8,110 nucleotides of DNA from CAZXNF01 sp050741255 (GCA_050741255.1 JBOIEQ010000185.1:1-8110), one strand, 5' to 3'; shown: positions 1 through 7,488, counted from the stretch's first letter. A program made the numbers and translations. The notes: generated from the letters alone by a model not told the origin.

Positions 1-770
1 GGTCGTGCGTGTCCACGAACAGTTGCTCGCCGGTCTCCGCGTCCTGCATCACCACGAGCCCGAGATCGGGCAGGTCGACCTCGAGCGTGTCGTAGAGGCG
101 CACCGCGACGACTTCGTGGCGGCGCGCCAGCCCTTCGAGCGCCCGGCCCCAGCCCGGCGTGCTGATGAAATCGGAGACGATGAACACGACCGAGCGGCGC
201 TTCATGACCTGCTGCGCGCGGGCGAGCAGTTCGCCGAGATCGGTTTCGACGCCGGCGGCCGGCGGCGCGCCACCCGGTTGCGTCATGCGGTCGAGCACGT
301 GCAGCACGTGACGCCGGCCGCCGCGCGCCGGGATCAGCGTGTCCGCGCCGTTACCGCGATACAACACTGCGCCGACGCGGTTGCCGTAGCGCGTGAGCAG
401 GCGCGCGAGCGCGCCGGTGAACTCCGCCGATACCGTGCGCTTGCGCACCTGCGAGCCGAAATCCACCGAACCGGTGAGGTCGAGGAGGAACCACGCATCG
501 ACCTGCCGATCCTCCTGGAACTCGCGCACGTACGGCGTCTGCAGGCGCGCGGTGACGTTCCAGTCGATGTGGCGCACATCATCGTGCGCCTGGTACTCGC
601 GCAGGTCGGCGAGGTCGAGACCGAAGCCGCGGAACAGCGTGCGGTAGTCGCCCTGCAGCAGGCCGTCGAGCCGGCGGATGACCGTCCACTCGAGGCGCCG
701 CAGCAGCGTCTCGGGGTCGGTCCTGGGCAGCGCCGGCGCTGGCGCGACGGCGTGGAGTGCCACGGCCTTT

Positions 771-796
<26 letters not shown>
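1..796 (-). CDS. DUF58 domain protein, 3' end cut by window edge
   Basis: The frame is open from ATG 796 to the window edge, giving 265 residues; the family is usually about 290-320, so only a short C-terminal part is missing. The DUF58 signature LREYQAHDDVRHIDWN lies at residues 65-80, followed by VTARLQTPYVREFQED. A VWA-like fold is indicated by FLLDLTGS (103-110), a degenerate MIDAS with Thr where a canonical DxSxS motif has its first Ser, and by VVFIVSDF (203-210). No membrane segment or signal peptide is visible, so the protein is probably cytosolic. DUF58 proteins are regularly encoded next to MoxR ATPases and are thought to be partners or adaptors for them. The start overlaps the end of the MoxR gene by 26 bases in another frame, which implies translational coupling. 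The exact biochemical role is not known for the family. Confidence 0.93.
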
Positions 797-1775
<979 letters not shown>

Positions 1776-1779
1776 GGAA

Positions 1780-1787
1780 TCCTCTTT
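1780..1787 (-). promoter_or_regulatory. Ribosome binding site of the MoxR gene
   Basis: The minus strand reads AAAGAGGA, separated by TTCC from ATG 1775. This favours ATG 1775 over the in-frame TTG codon at 1796. Confidence 0.75.
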
Positions 1788-1792
1788 CTGGT

Positions 1793-2722
1793 TCAAAACG
1801 GGGGCATGCCGACCGCGCCGCCCGCGCTTTCGATGGTGGCGGCGAAACCGATGCCGATGAAGGTGCGCGCCTCGGTGGGATTGAGGATTGCCGTGACGAT
1901 GCCGATGACCTCGCCGTCCATCGTCAGCAGCGGGCCGCCGGAGTTGCCCGGGTTCGCGGCCGCATCGAACTGGATCAGGCGCGTCAGGATGCGCTTGCCC
2001 TGCGGCGACTGGAATTCGCGGTTGAGACCGGACACCACACCTGCCGAGACCGAAGGCCCGATGCCGAAGGGAAAGCCCACGGCCACCACTTCGTCGCCCG
2101 GCCGCAGCTTCGCAGTGGAGCCGAGCGTCGCCGCCGGCAGATCGTCGGGAATGGTCTTGGCGCGGATCACGGCAAGGTCGTTTTCCGGAAACACGCCCAC
2201 GATCACCGCCTCGGATTCCAGGCCGTCGTGGAAGACCACCGAAATGCGCTTGGCGCCGGCCACCACGTGCAGGTTGGTGAGGATGATGCCCTGGTCGACG
2301 ATCACCACGCCGGAGCCCACGCCGCTTTCCTTTTCGCCGGCCTTCGGGTCCTTGGGGTCGTCGTTGAAGCCGCGCACGCGCACGACCGACTGCCGCACCG
2401 ATTCGGCGGCCTTCGCCGCGCGCGAGGGCAGGGTCTTGTTCTCCATCGTGTGCAGCACCGCCGCGTCGATGTCGGCCTGCTTCAGCTCGTAGGGCGCGGG
2501 CTGCAGGGCATCGCGGCCCAGCATCAGGGCCAGTGCGAACAGGGTGCCCGCGAAGAACAGCACGGCCCCGGAACGGCGCTGCAGGAATGCCCGCAGCCGT
2601 GCACCACGGGGGGGCGACGGGACGGACGCCGGCGCCACGGCTGGCGCGGGTGTCCCTGCCTGCGGAGGGGATTTTCCCGGCCGGCTGCCGCGGCTGCTGC
2701 TATAGAGACCTGCGCGTTTCAT
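1793..2722 (-). CDS. Membrane-anchored HtrA-like serine protease without PDZ domain
   Basis: With ATG 2722 as start the protein has 309 residues. The first 50 residues are polar and Pro-rich, followed by a single membrane segment at about 52-68 (GAVLFFAGTLFALALML), so the protease domain should be periplasmic, with the N terminus inside. The trypsin-like S1C fold spans about 105-300. The triad is complete: His152 in TNLHVVAG, Asp182 in ENDLAVI, Ser261 in NPGNSGGPL. The chain ends just after the protease fold, so the PDZ domains of DegP/DegS are absent. The frame is open upstream to 2851, but that extension is low-complexity and crosses the divergent promoter region, so the start at MKRAGL is preferred; a GGGATGG seven bases before it is only a weak ribosome site. 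It is the first gene of the protease-MoxR-DUF58 operon, 17 bases before the next start. Substrate unknown; a link to the MoxR/VWA machinery is inferred from context. Confidence 0.9.
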   Translation of the reverse strand: MKRAGLYSSSRGSRPGKSPPQAGTPAPAVAPASVPSPPRGARLRAFLQRRSGAVLFFAGTLFALALMLGRDALQPAPYELKQADIDAAVLHTMENKTLPSRAAKAAESVRQSVVRVRGFNDDPKDPKAGEKESGVGSGVVIVDQGIILTNLHVVAGAKRISVVFHDGLESEAVIVGVFPENDLAVIRAKTIPDDLPAATLGSTAKLRPGDEVVAVGFPFGIGPSVSAGVVSGLNREFQSPQGKRILTRLIQFDAAANPGNSGGPLLTMDGEVIGIVTAILNPTEARTFIGIGFAATIESAGGAVGMPPF

Positions 2723-2871
2723 CTGACTGCCATCCCGACGTCGGTCCTGAGGTGAACGGTAACACGGGCGCCCGGCACGCGGCACCGTCGCAGTGGTGCT
2801 ATAAAGCAAAACCGATGCCCGTTGCGTAGCGGTGGTTCGCGGCACGGACAATGGATCTTCCCGGAGCGCCG
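2723..2871. promoter_or_regulatory. Divergent promoter region between protease operon and VWA gene
   Basis: This 149-base gap separates two divergent gene starts, so promoters for both directions should lie here. On the plus strand TGCTATAAA at 2797-2805 resembles an extended -10 element (TGnTATAAA), which would give a leader of about 60 bases before ATG 2872. The same A/T core reads TTTATA on the minus strand. I see no convincing -35 hexamer for either direction. The start sites are inferred. Confidence 0.45.
2863..2866 (+). promoter_or_regulatory. Ribosome binding site of the VWA gene
   Basis: GGAG is placed 5 bases before ATG 2872. The in-frame ATG at 2851 has no comparable site, so this element decides the start. 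Confidence 0.65.
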
Positions 2872-3942
2872 ATGCGATTTCTGTGGCCGGAGATGCTGTT
2901 CCTGTTGCTCTTCATTCCGGCCCTGGTCGGCGCGTATCTCTACGCGTTGCGCCGGCGGAAGAAAGCGGCGTTGCGCTACGCGAGCCTCGCGCTCGTCAAG
3001 GGCGCCATCGGCCCCGGCCAGCGCATCCGGCGGCACCTGCCGCCCGCGCTCTTCCTGCTCGCCATGACCGCCGCGATCATCGGCATGGCGCGCCCGAGCG
3101 CCGTCGTGGTGCTGCCCTCGGAGTTCATCACGGTGGTGATGGCGATGGACGTTTCGCGCAGCATGCTCGCCGCCGACGTGCAGCCCAACCGCTTCACCGC
3201 CTCGCAGGAGGCCGCCAAGGCCTTCATCGACGAGTTGCCGCGCGGCATCCGCCTCGGCATCGTGTCCTTCGCCGGCACCGCCGCCGCCGTGCAGACGCCG
3301 ACCGAGAACAAGGAAGACATGCGCGGGGCGATCGACCGCTTCCAGCTCCAGCGCGGTACCGCGACGGGCAGCGGCATCATCGTCTCGCTCGCCATGCTGT
3401 TCCCCGACGCCGGCATCGACCTCGAGGCCGCGATCTTCGGCAGCCCCTTCTCGCGCTACGGCGGCGGTGGCGCCGCGCCCATCGAGCGCGCCCGCGCCGC
3501 CGACAAGCCGAAGAAGGAATTCACGCCGGTGCCGCCGGGCTCGTACACCGCCGGCACCATCGTGCTGCTCTCCGATGGCCGGCGCACGACGGGACCCGAT
3601 CCGCTAATGGCCGCGAAGATGGCGGCGGAGCGTGGCGTCCGTATCTACACGGTCGGCTTCGGCTCGCGCGACGGCGCCGCCGTGTCCGGTGGTTACGAGG
3701 GCTATTCCTTCTACGCGATTCCCGACGAGGAAACGCTGAAGGCCGTGGCGGCGGCGACCGGCGGCGAATACTTTCATGCGGCGAGCGGGAACGAGCTGCG
3801 CAAGATCTACGACAAGCTGACCCTGCAGTTCGCGCTGGAGCGCAAGGAGACGGAGGTCAGCGCGTTGTTCAGCGCGGCGGCGGCGCTATTGATCCTGGGC
3901 GCGGCGCTGCTGTCGATGTTGTGGTTTCACCGGCGGGGGTGA
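2872..3942 (+). CDS. BatA-like VWA domain membrane protein
   Basis: This 356-residue protein begins MRFLWPEMLFLLLFIPAL, a typical BatA/aerotolerance-regulator N terminus. Membrane segments are predicted at about 6-26, 57-72 and 332-351, with the VWA domain between the second and third (about 86-320). The metal-ion-dependent adhesion site looks complete: DVSRS (Asp93, Ser95, Ser97), a Thr in RGTATGSGI (161-169) and Asp235 in LLSDGRRTTG. A Gly/Pro/Lys-rich insert (about 185-226) sits before the LLSDG strand. VWA proteins of this group are the usual partners of MoxR ATPases, and the MoxR/DUF58 genes lie divergently upstream. The second VWA (BatB) and TPR genes that often follow are absent; an AT-rich gene comes next instead. 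ATG 2872 was chosen over ATG 2851 because of the GGAG and the family-typical start. The precise client or function is not known. Confidence 0.93.
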   Translation: MRFLWPEMLFLLLFIPALVGAYLYALRRRKKAALRYASLALVKGAIGPGQRIRRHLPPALFLLAMTAAIIGMARPSAVVVLPSEFITVVMAMDVSRSMLAADVQPNRFTASQEAAKAFIDELPRGIRLGIVSFAGTAAAVQTPTENKEDMRGAIDRFQLQRGTATGSGIIVSLAMLFPDAGIDLEAAIFGSPFSRYGGGGAAPIERARAADKPKKEFTPVPPGSYTAGTIVLLSDGRRTTGPDPLMAAKMAAERGVRIYTVGFGSRDGAAVSGGYEGYSFYAIPDEETLKAVAAATGGEYFHAASGNELRKIYDKLTLQFALERKETEVSALFSAAAALLILGAALLSMLWFHRRG

Positions 3943-3953
3943 TGCACCACATG

Positions 3954-3970
3954 CCAGTGCACTGCACTGG
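3954..3970. terminator. Short hairpin after the VWA gene, possible weak terminator
   Basis: CCAGTGC (3954-3960), loop ACT, then GCACTGG (3964-3970) form a perfect 7-bp stem 11 bases after the VWA stop and just beyond the stop of the converging gene. Downstream on the plus strand is an imperfect T-rich stretch (TGTTTAAGTTTTATT) and no clean T-run, so termination activity is only plausible. Confidence 0.4.
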
Positions 3971-3976
3971 CCCTGT

Positions 3977-4474
3977 TTAAGTTTTATTGGATCGTTCGTT
4001 GATATTGCCCAGGCGGACGCGATCGAGATTAAAAGTGCGTCCGCGTAAACGCTCGACCCACACGTCACCGATACCAATCAAGTAAACGAATAGCGCGTCA
4101 TTATTTTCGAACGTATCGAACACACTCTCGGCTACTAAACAGATGGCGTCACGCACGAGGTTGTAGTGTTCATCCGGAATATTATCAATGTGCGCGGCAC
4201 GGATGGAAAAAATCGATCTTGTCGCTAGACACCAATAATCTTCGGGAATTTTTATGTGGGAGCGATATTTCTCTGGATCGACATTCAAAATGTCTAGAAA
4301 ATCTTTTCTAGAGCGATTGGCAAAGTTATGAAGCTCAAGACCGGTGCATTGGCAGTAAAACCAAGGTTCTTTTAAGTTTTCTCGATGATCGAGATTCTCT
4401 ACTAGCTGGAAGCTCACAGAAATCTGTGCCCCAGCGTTGCGGTAGTCTCGCTTTAGCTTGGTCAGTAAGCCCAT
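3977..4474 (-). CDS. Hypothetical protein in an AT-rich insert
   Basis: I do not recognise this 165-residue protein. It starts MGLLTKLKRDYRNAGAQ and ends NINERSNKT. No signal peptide, clear membrane segment or known catalytic motif is visible. It looks soluble and mixed alpha/beta, with aromatic residues in a PWFYCQC segment (37-43) containing a Cys pair, and a more hydrophobic stretch ALFVYLIGIGDVWV (127-140). AAAGG lies about 9 bases before ATG 4474, a reasonable ribosome site. Its base composition (about 38% G+C counted over 4201-4380, against about 68% in the VWA gene) and use of AT-rich codons mark it as foreign. It converges on the VWA gene and lies downstream of the toxin-antitoxin pair, both on the minus strand, with 120 bases between. 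Being cargo of a small acquired island is an inference. Confidence 0.75.
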   Translation of the reverse strand: MGLLTKLKRDYRNAGAQISVSFQLVENLDHRENLKEPWFYCQCTGLELHNFANRSRKDFLDILNVDPEKYRSHIKIPEDYWCLATRSIFSIRAAHIDNIPDEHYNLVRDAICLVAESVFDTFENNDALFVYLIGIGDVWVERLRGRTFNLDRVRLGNINERSNKT

Positions 4475-4526
4475 TTTGTTCTGCCTTTCCCAAGCGCCTA
4501 TTCAGTGCAGAGTGAAAAGAGAAATG

Positions 4527-4540
4527 ATGGTGTCAGACAC
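4527..4540. repeat. ATGGTGTCAGACAC palindromic motif
   Basis: GTGTC-A-GACAC (4530-4540) is a perfect 5-bp palindrome around a single A, preceded by ATG. From memory, very similar GGTGTCAGACACC motifs recur in dispersed palindromic elements of proteobacterial genomes, some beside REP-associated transposases. No second copy was noticed in this window, so its repeat status is unproven. Confidence 0.3.
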
Positions 4541-4553
4541 AGAGTTATTTACA

Positions 4554-4575
4554 GATATTCGATTGACTGAATATC
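4554..4575. repeat. Inverted repeat downstream of the antitoxin gene
   Basis: GATATTC (4554-4560) and GAATATC (4569-4575) are perfect 7-bp arms around 8 bases, 19 bases past the antitoxin stop codon. The stem is AT-rich and has no T-run, so a regulator site is as likely as a terminator. Function unknown. Confidence 0.35.
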
Positions 4576-4594
4576 GTCGAGTTGGACTGCACAA

Positions 4595-4909
4595 TTAAAC
4601 AAGTGCAACCGTAACTTTGCCCACCGGCCGCGACTTCGGCGTCGGCTTGACGACAATCTGTACATCCCGCCCCAGCAGGGTCAGGCAGTCCATCAGCCGC
4701 CGCTCGGAAACCCCGCGGAACTGTCCGCGCAGGATGTTGGACAGCTTGGGTTGGGGCATGGCGAACAGCCGTGCCGCCTCCGTCTGGTTGAGGCCGCGCT
4801 TCACTATGAGGTCGGCGATTTCAGTTACGAGGCGCGCCTTGACTGCCATGCCCTCGGCGTCCGGCAGGCCCAGGTCGGCGTAAACGCTACGTACAGGTTC
4901 TTTGCTCAT
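4595..4909 (-). CDS. HigA-type antitoxin, XRE-family helix-turn-helix
   Basis: This 104-residue protein carries one XRE/Cro-type helix-turn-helix at about 33-75. The core reads LNQTEAARLFAMPQPKLSNI (40-59), with the recognition helix around PQPKLSNILRG. It resembles the HTH_37-type antitoxins encoded with Gp49-like toxins. Such antitoxins bind and neutralise the toxin and repress their own promoter. The start ATG overlaps the toxin stop as ATGA (4906-4909), with AAGGAA about 8 bases upstream, so translation is coupled to the toxin. The order toxin then antitoxin is characteristic of the HigBA type. An inverted repeat at 5280-5297 is a candidate binding site. Assignment rests on motif and gene order; the names HigA/HigB are by analogy. 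Confidence 0.9.
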   Translation of the reverse strand: MSKEPVRSVYADLGLPDAEGMAVKARLVTEIADLIVKRGLNQTEAARLFAMPQPKLSNILRGQFRGVSERRLMDCLTLLGRDVQIVVKPTPKSRPVGKVTVALV

Positions 4910-5271
4910 TTCGTCATTTCCTTTGCCATCGATTCGGCAGCTTTTAGCCGCGTGCGTATCAATTCCATGTCCGGCTTCGGCGTTTCAGCGCCGCGTTTCG
5001 ACTTCTTCTGAAACACGTGCAGCACGAACACCACCTCTGCCAGTTGCACGGTATATACCGCGCGGAAAGTGTCGCCGCGCCAGTCCTCGGCGATTTCCAG
5101 CACGCCCGCGGACCCGAATCCGCGCAGCGGCTTGGCATGCTCGTGCTTGCGTCCGATCTGCGCGAGGTGCAGTGCGTAACCGAACACGTCGATGACCGCC
5201 GCAGGCAAATTGCCCAGATCTCGCTTGGCACTGCCCATCCAGTGAACGGGCCTGATCGGGCGTTCAGCCAT
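4906..5271 (-). CDS. HigB/RelE-superfamily toxin, phage Gp49-like
   Basis: This 121-residue protein belongs to the Gp49-like branch of the RelE/HigB toxins. The diagnostic C-terminal block is VFVLHVFQKKSKRG (81-94) followed by TPKPDMELIRTRL (97-109). The N-terminal part (KPLRGFGSAGVLEIAED, 47-63) fits the beta-sheet region preceding it. These toxins are ribosome-dependent mRNA interferases in characterised cases; activity here is inferred. The protein has the normal length and no broken motif, so the pair is probably functional. It is immediately followed by its antitoxin with an ATGA overlap. There is no clear Shine-Dalgarno sequence before ATG 5271; instead a TATAAT sits 6 bases upstream. 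It lies 39 bases downstream of trmL on the same strand, so read-through from trmL is also possible. Confidence 0.9.
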   Translation of the reverse strand: MAERPIRPVHWMGSAKRDLGNLPAAVIDVFGYALHLAQIGRKHEHAKPLRGFGSAGVLEIAEDWRGDTFRAVYTVQLAEVVFVLHVFQKKSKRGAETPKPDMELIRTRLKAAESMAKEMTK

Positions 5272-5277
5272 TGCTGG

Positions 5278-5297
5278 ATTATATCCAAAAAGATATA
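5278..5297 (-). promoter_or_regulatory. Candidate toxin-antitoxin promoter and operator
   Basis: On the minus strand a perfect TATAAT occupies 5283-5278, placing the expected transcription start at or next to ATG 5271. It overlaps a perfect 6-bp inverted repeat, TATATC (5280-5285) and GATATA (5292-5297) with a 6-base spacer, which suits autorepression by the antitoxin. A shorter palindrome, GGATATAATCC, is centred on the -10 (5276-5286). No good -35 hexamer is seen. Confidence 0.5.
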
Positions 5298-5310
5298 GAT
5301 GGACGGGGGA

Positions 5311-5772
5311 TTACCCGCTGCCGGCAAAGTGCTGCTGCCGCCACGCCTCATAAACCACGACTGCCACCGCATTGGAAAGATTCAGGCTCCGGTTCCCCGG
5401 CGCCATCGACAGTGTCAGCCGATGCGACTCCGGAAACGTTTCCAGCAAGGTCCCCAGTCCGCGCGTCTCCGACCCGAACACGAAGGCATCGCGCGCCGCA
5501 TATTCCACGCGGTCGTAGCGCACGGCGCCTTTGGTGCTGAGCGCGAACAGGCGGTGCCCGGCGAGCGTCCGCAGGCAGGCGGCCCAGTCGTCATGCACGG
5601 CCACTGCCGCGAACTCGCGGTAGTCCATGCCCGCACGCTTCAGATTGCGCTCGGCGAGCGAAAAGCCGAGCGGGCGGACGAGGTGGAGGGAGCAGCCGGT
5701 GTTCGCTGCGAGCCTTACGATATTGCCCGTGTTGGGCGGAATTTCCGGCTCGACGAGGACGATGTGAAACAT
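5311..5772 (-). CDS. trmL: tRNA (cytidine(34)-2'-O)-methyltransferase TrmL
   Basis: This 153-residue protein is a SPOUT-class (trefoil knot) methyltransferase of the TrmL/YibK family, normal in length. It uses S-adenosylmethionine to methylate the 2'-O of the wobble nucleotide of tRNA-Leu isoacceptors in the cytosol. The three SPOUT motifs are visible: PEIPPNTGNIVRLAANTG (9-26), FVFGSETRGLG (97-107) and SLNLSNAVAVVVYEAWRQ (129-146). The region HLVRPLGFSL (30-39) is also typical. All key segments are intact. The start ATG lies inside the 3' end of the GNAT gene, with no strong ribosome site, so translation may be coupled to that gene. The stop is 39 bases before the toxin start. Confidence 0.97.
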   Translation of the reverse strand: MFHIVLVEPEIPPNTGNIVRLAANTGCSLHLVRPLGFSLAERNLKRAGMDYREFAAVAVHDDWAACLRTLAGHRLFALSTKGAVRYDRVEYAARDAFVFGSETRGLGTLLETFPESHRLTLSMAPGNRSLNLSNAVAVVVYEAWRQQHFAGSG

Positions 5773-6344
5773 GCCGGCGAGTGTCGCATACCGCCCGCCG
5801 CGTCGCGCGGATCGGCGGCGGGCGGCGCCCCTTCGGGCGCCACGTCGAGCGTGCCGAACCAGCGGCCGTGTTCCAGCACGAACTGCATGCCGCCGGCGGC
5901 CAGCACCGCGCGCATGGCGTCATGCCCTGGCGCGGTGCTCGCGACGAGCCGCGTGAGGCCGCAGATGCGCGCGTAGCCGAGCGCCAGGCGCATGAGGCGG
6001 CTGGCCAGCCCGCAGCCGCGCCACGCGGGATGCACGCTGAACAGCAGGTCGCCGCAAGGCCGGCGGCCGCTGCGAAAGCGCTGGATCGAGAGCAGCGCGA
6101 CGAGGGTGCGGTTGGGCGCGGTGATGCCGAGCAGCGTATGGCAGGTGAAATCGAGTTCGTGCATGTGCTGCGCGATCCAGGCGTCGTCCGTTTGGGGTTG
6201 GCCGAAGCGGAGCGTGCGGTCCTCCGGTGACAGTGCCCGGAAATGTCCGGTGATGCGCAGCGTGTCCTCCGGGCCGAGTGGCTCGGTGACGAGCCGCGCG
6301 GCGGGTGCGGCGTTCCATTCGGTGGGTTCCAGCAGGGGCAGCAT
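5715..6344 (-). CDS. GNAT-family N-acetyltransferase
   Basis: The protein has 209 residues with one GNAT domain at about 28-160. The acetyl-CoA motif is FSVHPAWRGCGLASRLMRLA (102-121), containing the R-G-x-G-x-A type loop; the segment LRFGQP (45-50) and the following helices fit motif regions upstream. GNAT enzymes move an acetyl group from acetyl-CoA to an amine; the substrate cannot be told here. A strong site, GGAGGA, lies 6 bases before ATG 6344 and decides the start. The last 20 or so residues (ACFTSSSSSRKFRPTRAIS) are encoded inside trmL in another frame, a 58-base overlap, and look unlike domain sequence. No membrane segment is seen. The gene follows the TctC gene after 104 bases. Confidence 0.87.
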   Translation of the reverse strand: MLPLLEPTEWNAAPAARLVTEPLGPEDTLRITGHFRALSPEDRTLRFGQPQTDDAWIAQHMHELDFTCHTLLGITAPNRTLVALLSIQRFRSGRRPCGDLLFSVHPAWRGCGLASRLMRLALGYARICGLTRLVASTAPGHDAMRAVLAAGGMQFVLEHGRWFGTLDVAPEGAPPAADPRDAAGGMRHSPACFTSSSSSRKFRPTRAIS

Positions 6345-6354
6345 CGTACTTCCT

Positions 6355-6384
6355 CCATCGTGCCGGCCGGTGCGCCGACGATGG
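6355..6384. promoter_or_regulatory. Hairpin overlapping the GNAT ribosome binding site
   Basis: CCATCGT (6355-6361) and ACGATGG (6378-6384) are perfect 7-bp arms around a G+C-rich 16-base loop. On the minus strand the second arm runs into the GGAGGA at 6356-6351. It could limit translation of the GNAT gene or be a remnant terminator for the TctC gene, though no T-run follows. Confidence 0.4.
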
Positions 6385-6448
6385 CGGAAGTGTGGGCTGC
6401 GCGCGTGTCGGCGCCCATTACACCGACGGCTTAGGTCGGGCGGGTGGC

Positions 6449-7441
6449 CTATTCGGGCTTCGCGCCCGACTGTTTCACCGCCACGCTCCAGCGCTTGATC
6501 TCTTCGCGGATGAACTGCGCGAACTGCTCCGGGCTGGTCGCCGCGATTTCCACGCCCTGGCCGAGCAGGCGCTCGCGCACATCGGGTGCGGACAGCAGGC
6601 GCACGATGTCGGCGTTGAGCCTGGTGACGATGGGCTTCGGCGTGCCGGCGGGCACCACCACGCCCCACCAGCCGGTGCCGTTGAATTCCGGATAACCCTG
6701 CTCGGCGATGGAGGGCACGTCGGGCGCGGCCTTCGAGCGCGTCTTGCTGGTGACGGCCAGCGCGCGCAGGCGGCCGGCCTTCACCTGGCCTTCGACCGCG
6801 AGCTGGCTGCCGAAGGTGCAGCTCACCTGGCCCGCCATCACGTCGGTCAATGCAGGTGCGAGGCCCTTGTACGGAATATGGCTCATCTCGATGCCGGCCT
6901 GCGACTTGAACATTTCGCCCATCAGGTGTGCGGAGCCGCCGCTGCCCGTCGAGCCGTACGACAGCTGGCCCGGCTTCGCCTTCGCCAGCGCAACGAGTTC
7001 CTTCACGTTCTTCACCGGCACCTGCGAACCGCACACGAACAGGAAAGGGGCGGAACCGATTTGCGTTACCGGCGTGAAATCGCGGATCGGGTCGTAGGGG
7101 AGCTTCGGGTAGAGCGTGACGTTGACCGCGAAGGCCGTCGGCACGAGCAGCAGCGTGTAGCCGTCGGGATTCGCCCGGGCCACCAGTTCGGTGCCGATCA
7201 GCGTGCCGGCGCCGGGCCGGTTGTCCACCACCACCTGCTGGCCCCAGGCGTCCGTCAGCTTCTGGGCGACGAGGCGCGCGACGAAGTCGTTGATCGCGCC
7301 GGGGGTGTAGGGAACGATGAAGCGGGTGGAGCGGTTCGGGTAGTCCGTCGGCGTCGCTTTCGGCGTCTGCGCCGCGGCACTGGCGGACGCGCCCGCCAGC
7401 GCGCAGGCGAGCGATACAACCATTGTTTTGATTTTGGTCAT
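6449..7441 (-). CDS. Bug/TctC-family periplasmic substrate-binding protein
   Basis: The protein has 330 residues. A signal peptide is visible at 1-24 (positive MTKIK, hydrophobic core, small residues ASASAAA before QTP), so the mature protein is periplasmic. The family block VVDNRPGAGTLIGTELVARA (71-90) followed by PDGYTLLL (92-99) is diagnostic, as are IPYKGLAPALTDVMAGQV (189-206) and SIAEQGYPEF (244-253). The first ligand loop reads VPYTPGAINDFVARL (43-57), where the family usually has PGGxxD. Bug receptors bind small carboxylates or similar compounds for tripartite tricarboxylate transporters; many, like this one, are encoded without TctA/TctB nearby. The ligand cannot be predicted. ATG 7441 is preceded by GAGGAGG at 7 bases. 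It lies 47 bases after comF on the same strand. Confidence 0.96.
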   Translation of the reverse strand: MTKIKTMVVSLACALAGASASAAAQTPKATPTDYPNRSTRFIVPYTPGAINDFVARLVAQKLTDAWGQQVVVDNRPGAGTLIGTELVARANPDGYTLLLVPTAFAVNVTLYPKLPYDPIRDFTPVTQIGSAPFLFVCGSQVPVKNVKELVALAKAKPGQLSYGSTGSGGSAHLMGEMFKSQAGIEMSHIPYKGLAPALTDVMAGQVSCTFGSQLAVEGQVKAGRLRALAVTSKTRSKAAPDVPSIAEQGYPEFNGTGWWGVVVPAGTPKPIVTRLNADIVRLLSAPDVRERLLGQGVEIAATSPEQFAQFIREEIKRWSVAVKQSGAKPE

Positions 7442-7488
7442 GGCAAAACCTCCTCGGCCGGGGAGGCTATCACAGCAGCACCGCACGT

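Noticed and set aside
2723..2851. N-terminal extension of the protease to an upstream start at 2851
   Set aside because: It would overlap the promoter region and reads as low-complexity sequence; ATG 2722 gives a sensible protein.
2832..3980. Second plus-strand frame overlapping the VWA gene
   Set aside because: Arg/His-rich translation in a shifted frame of a gene with intact MIDAS motifs and membrane segments.
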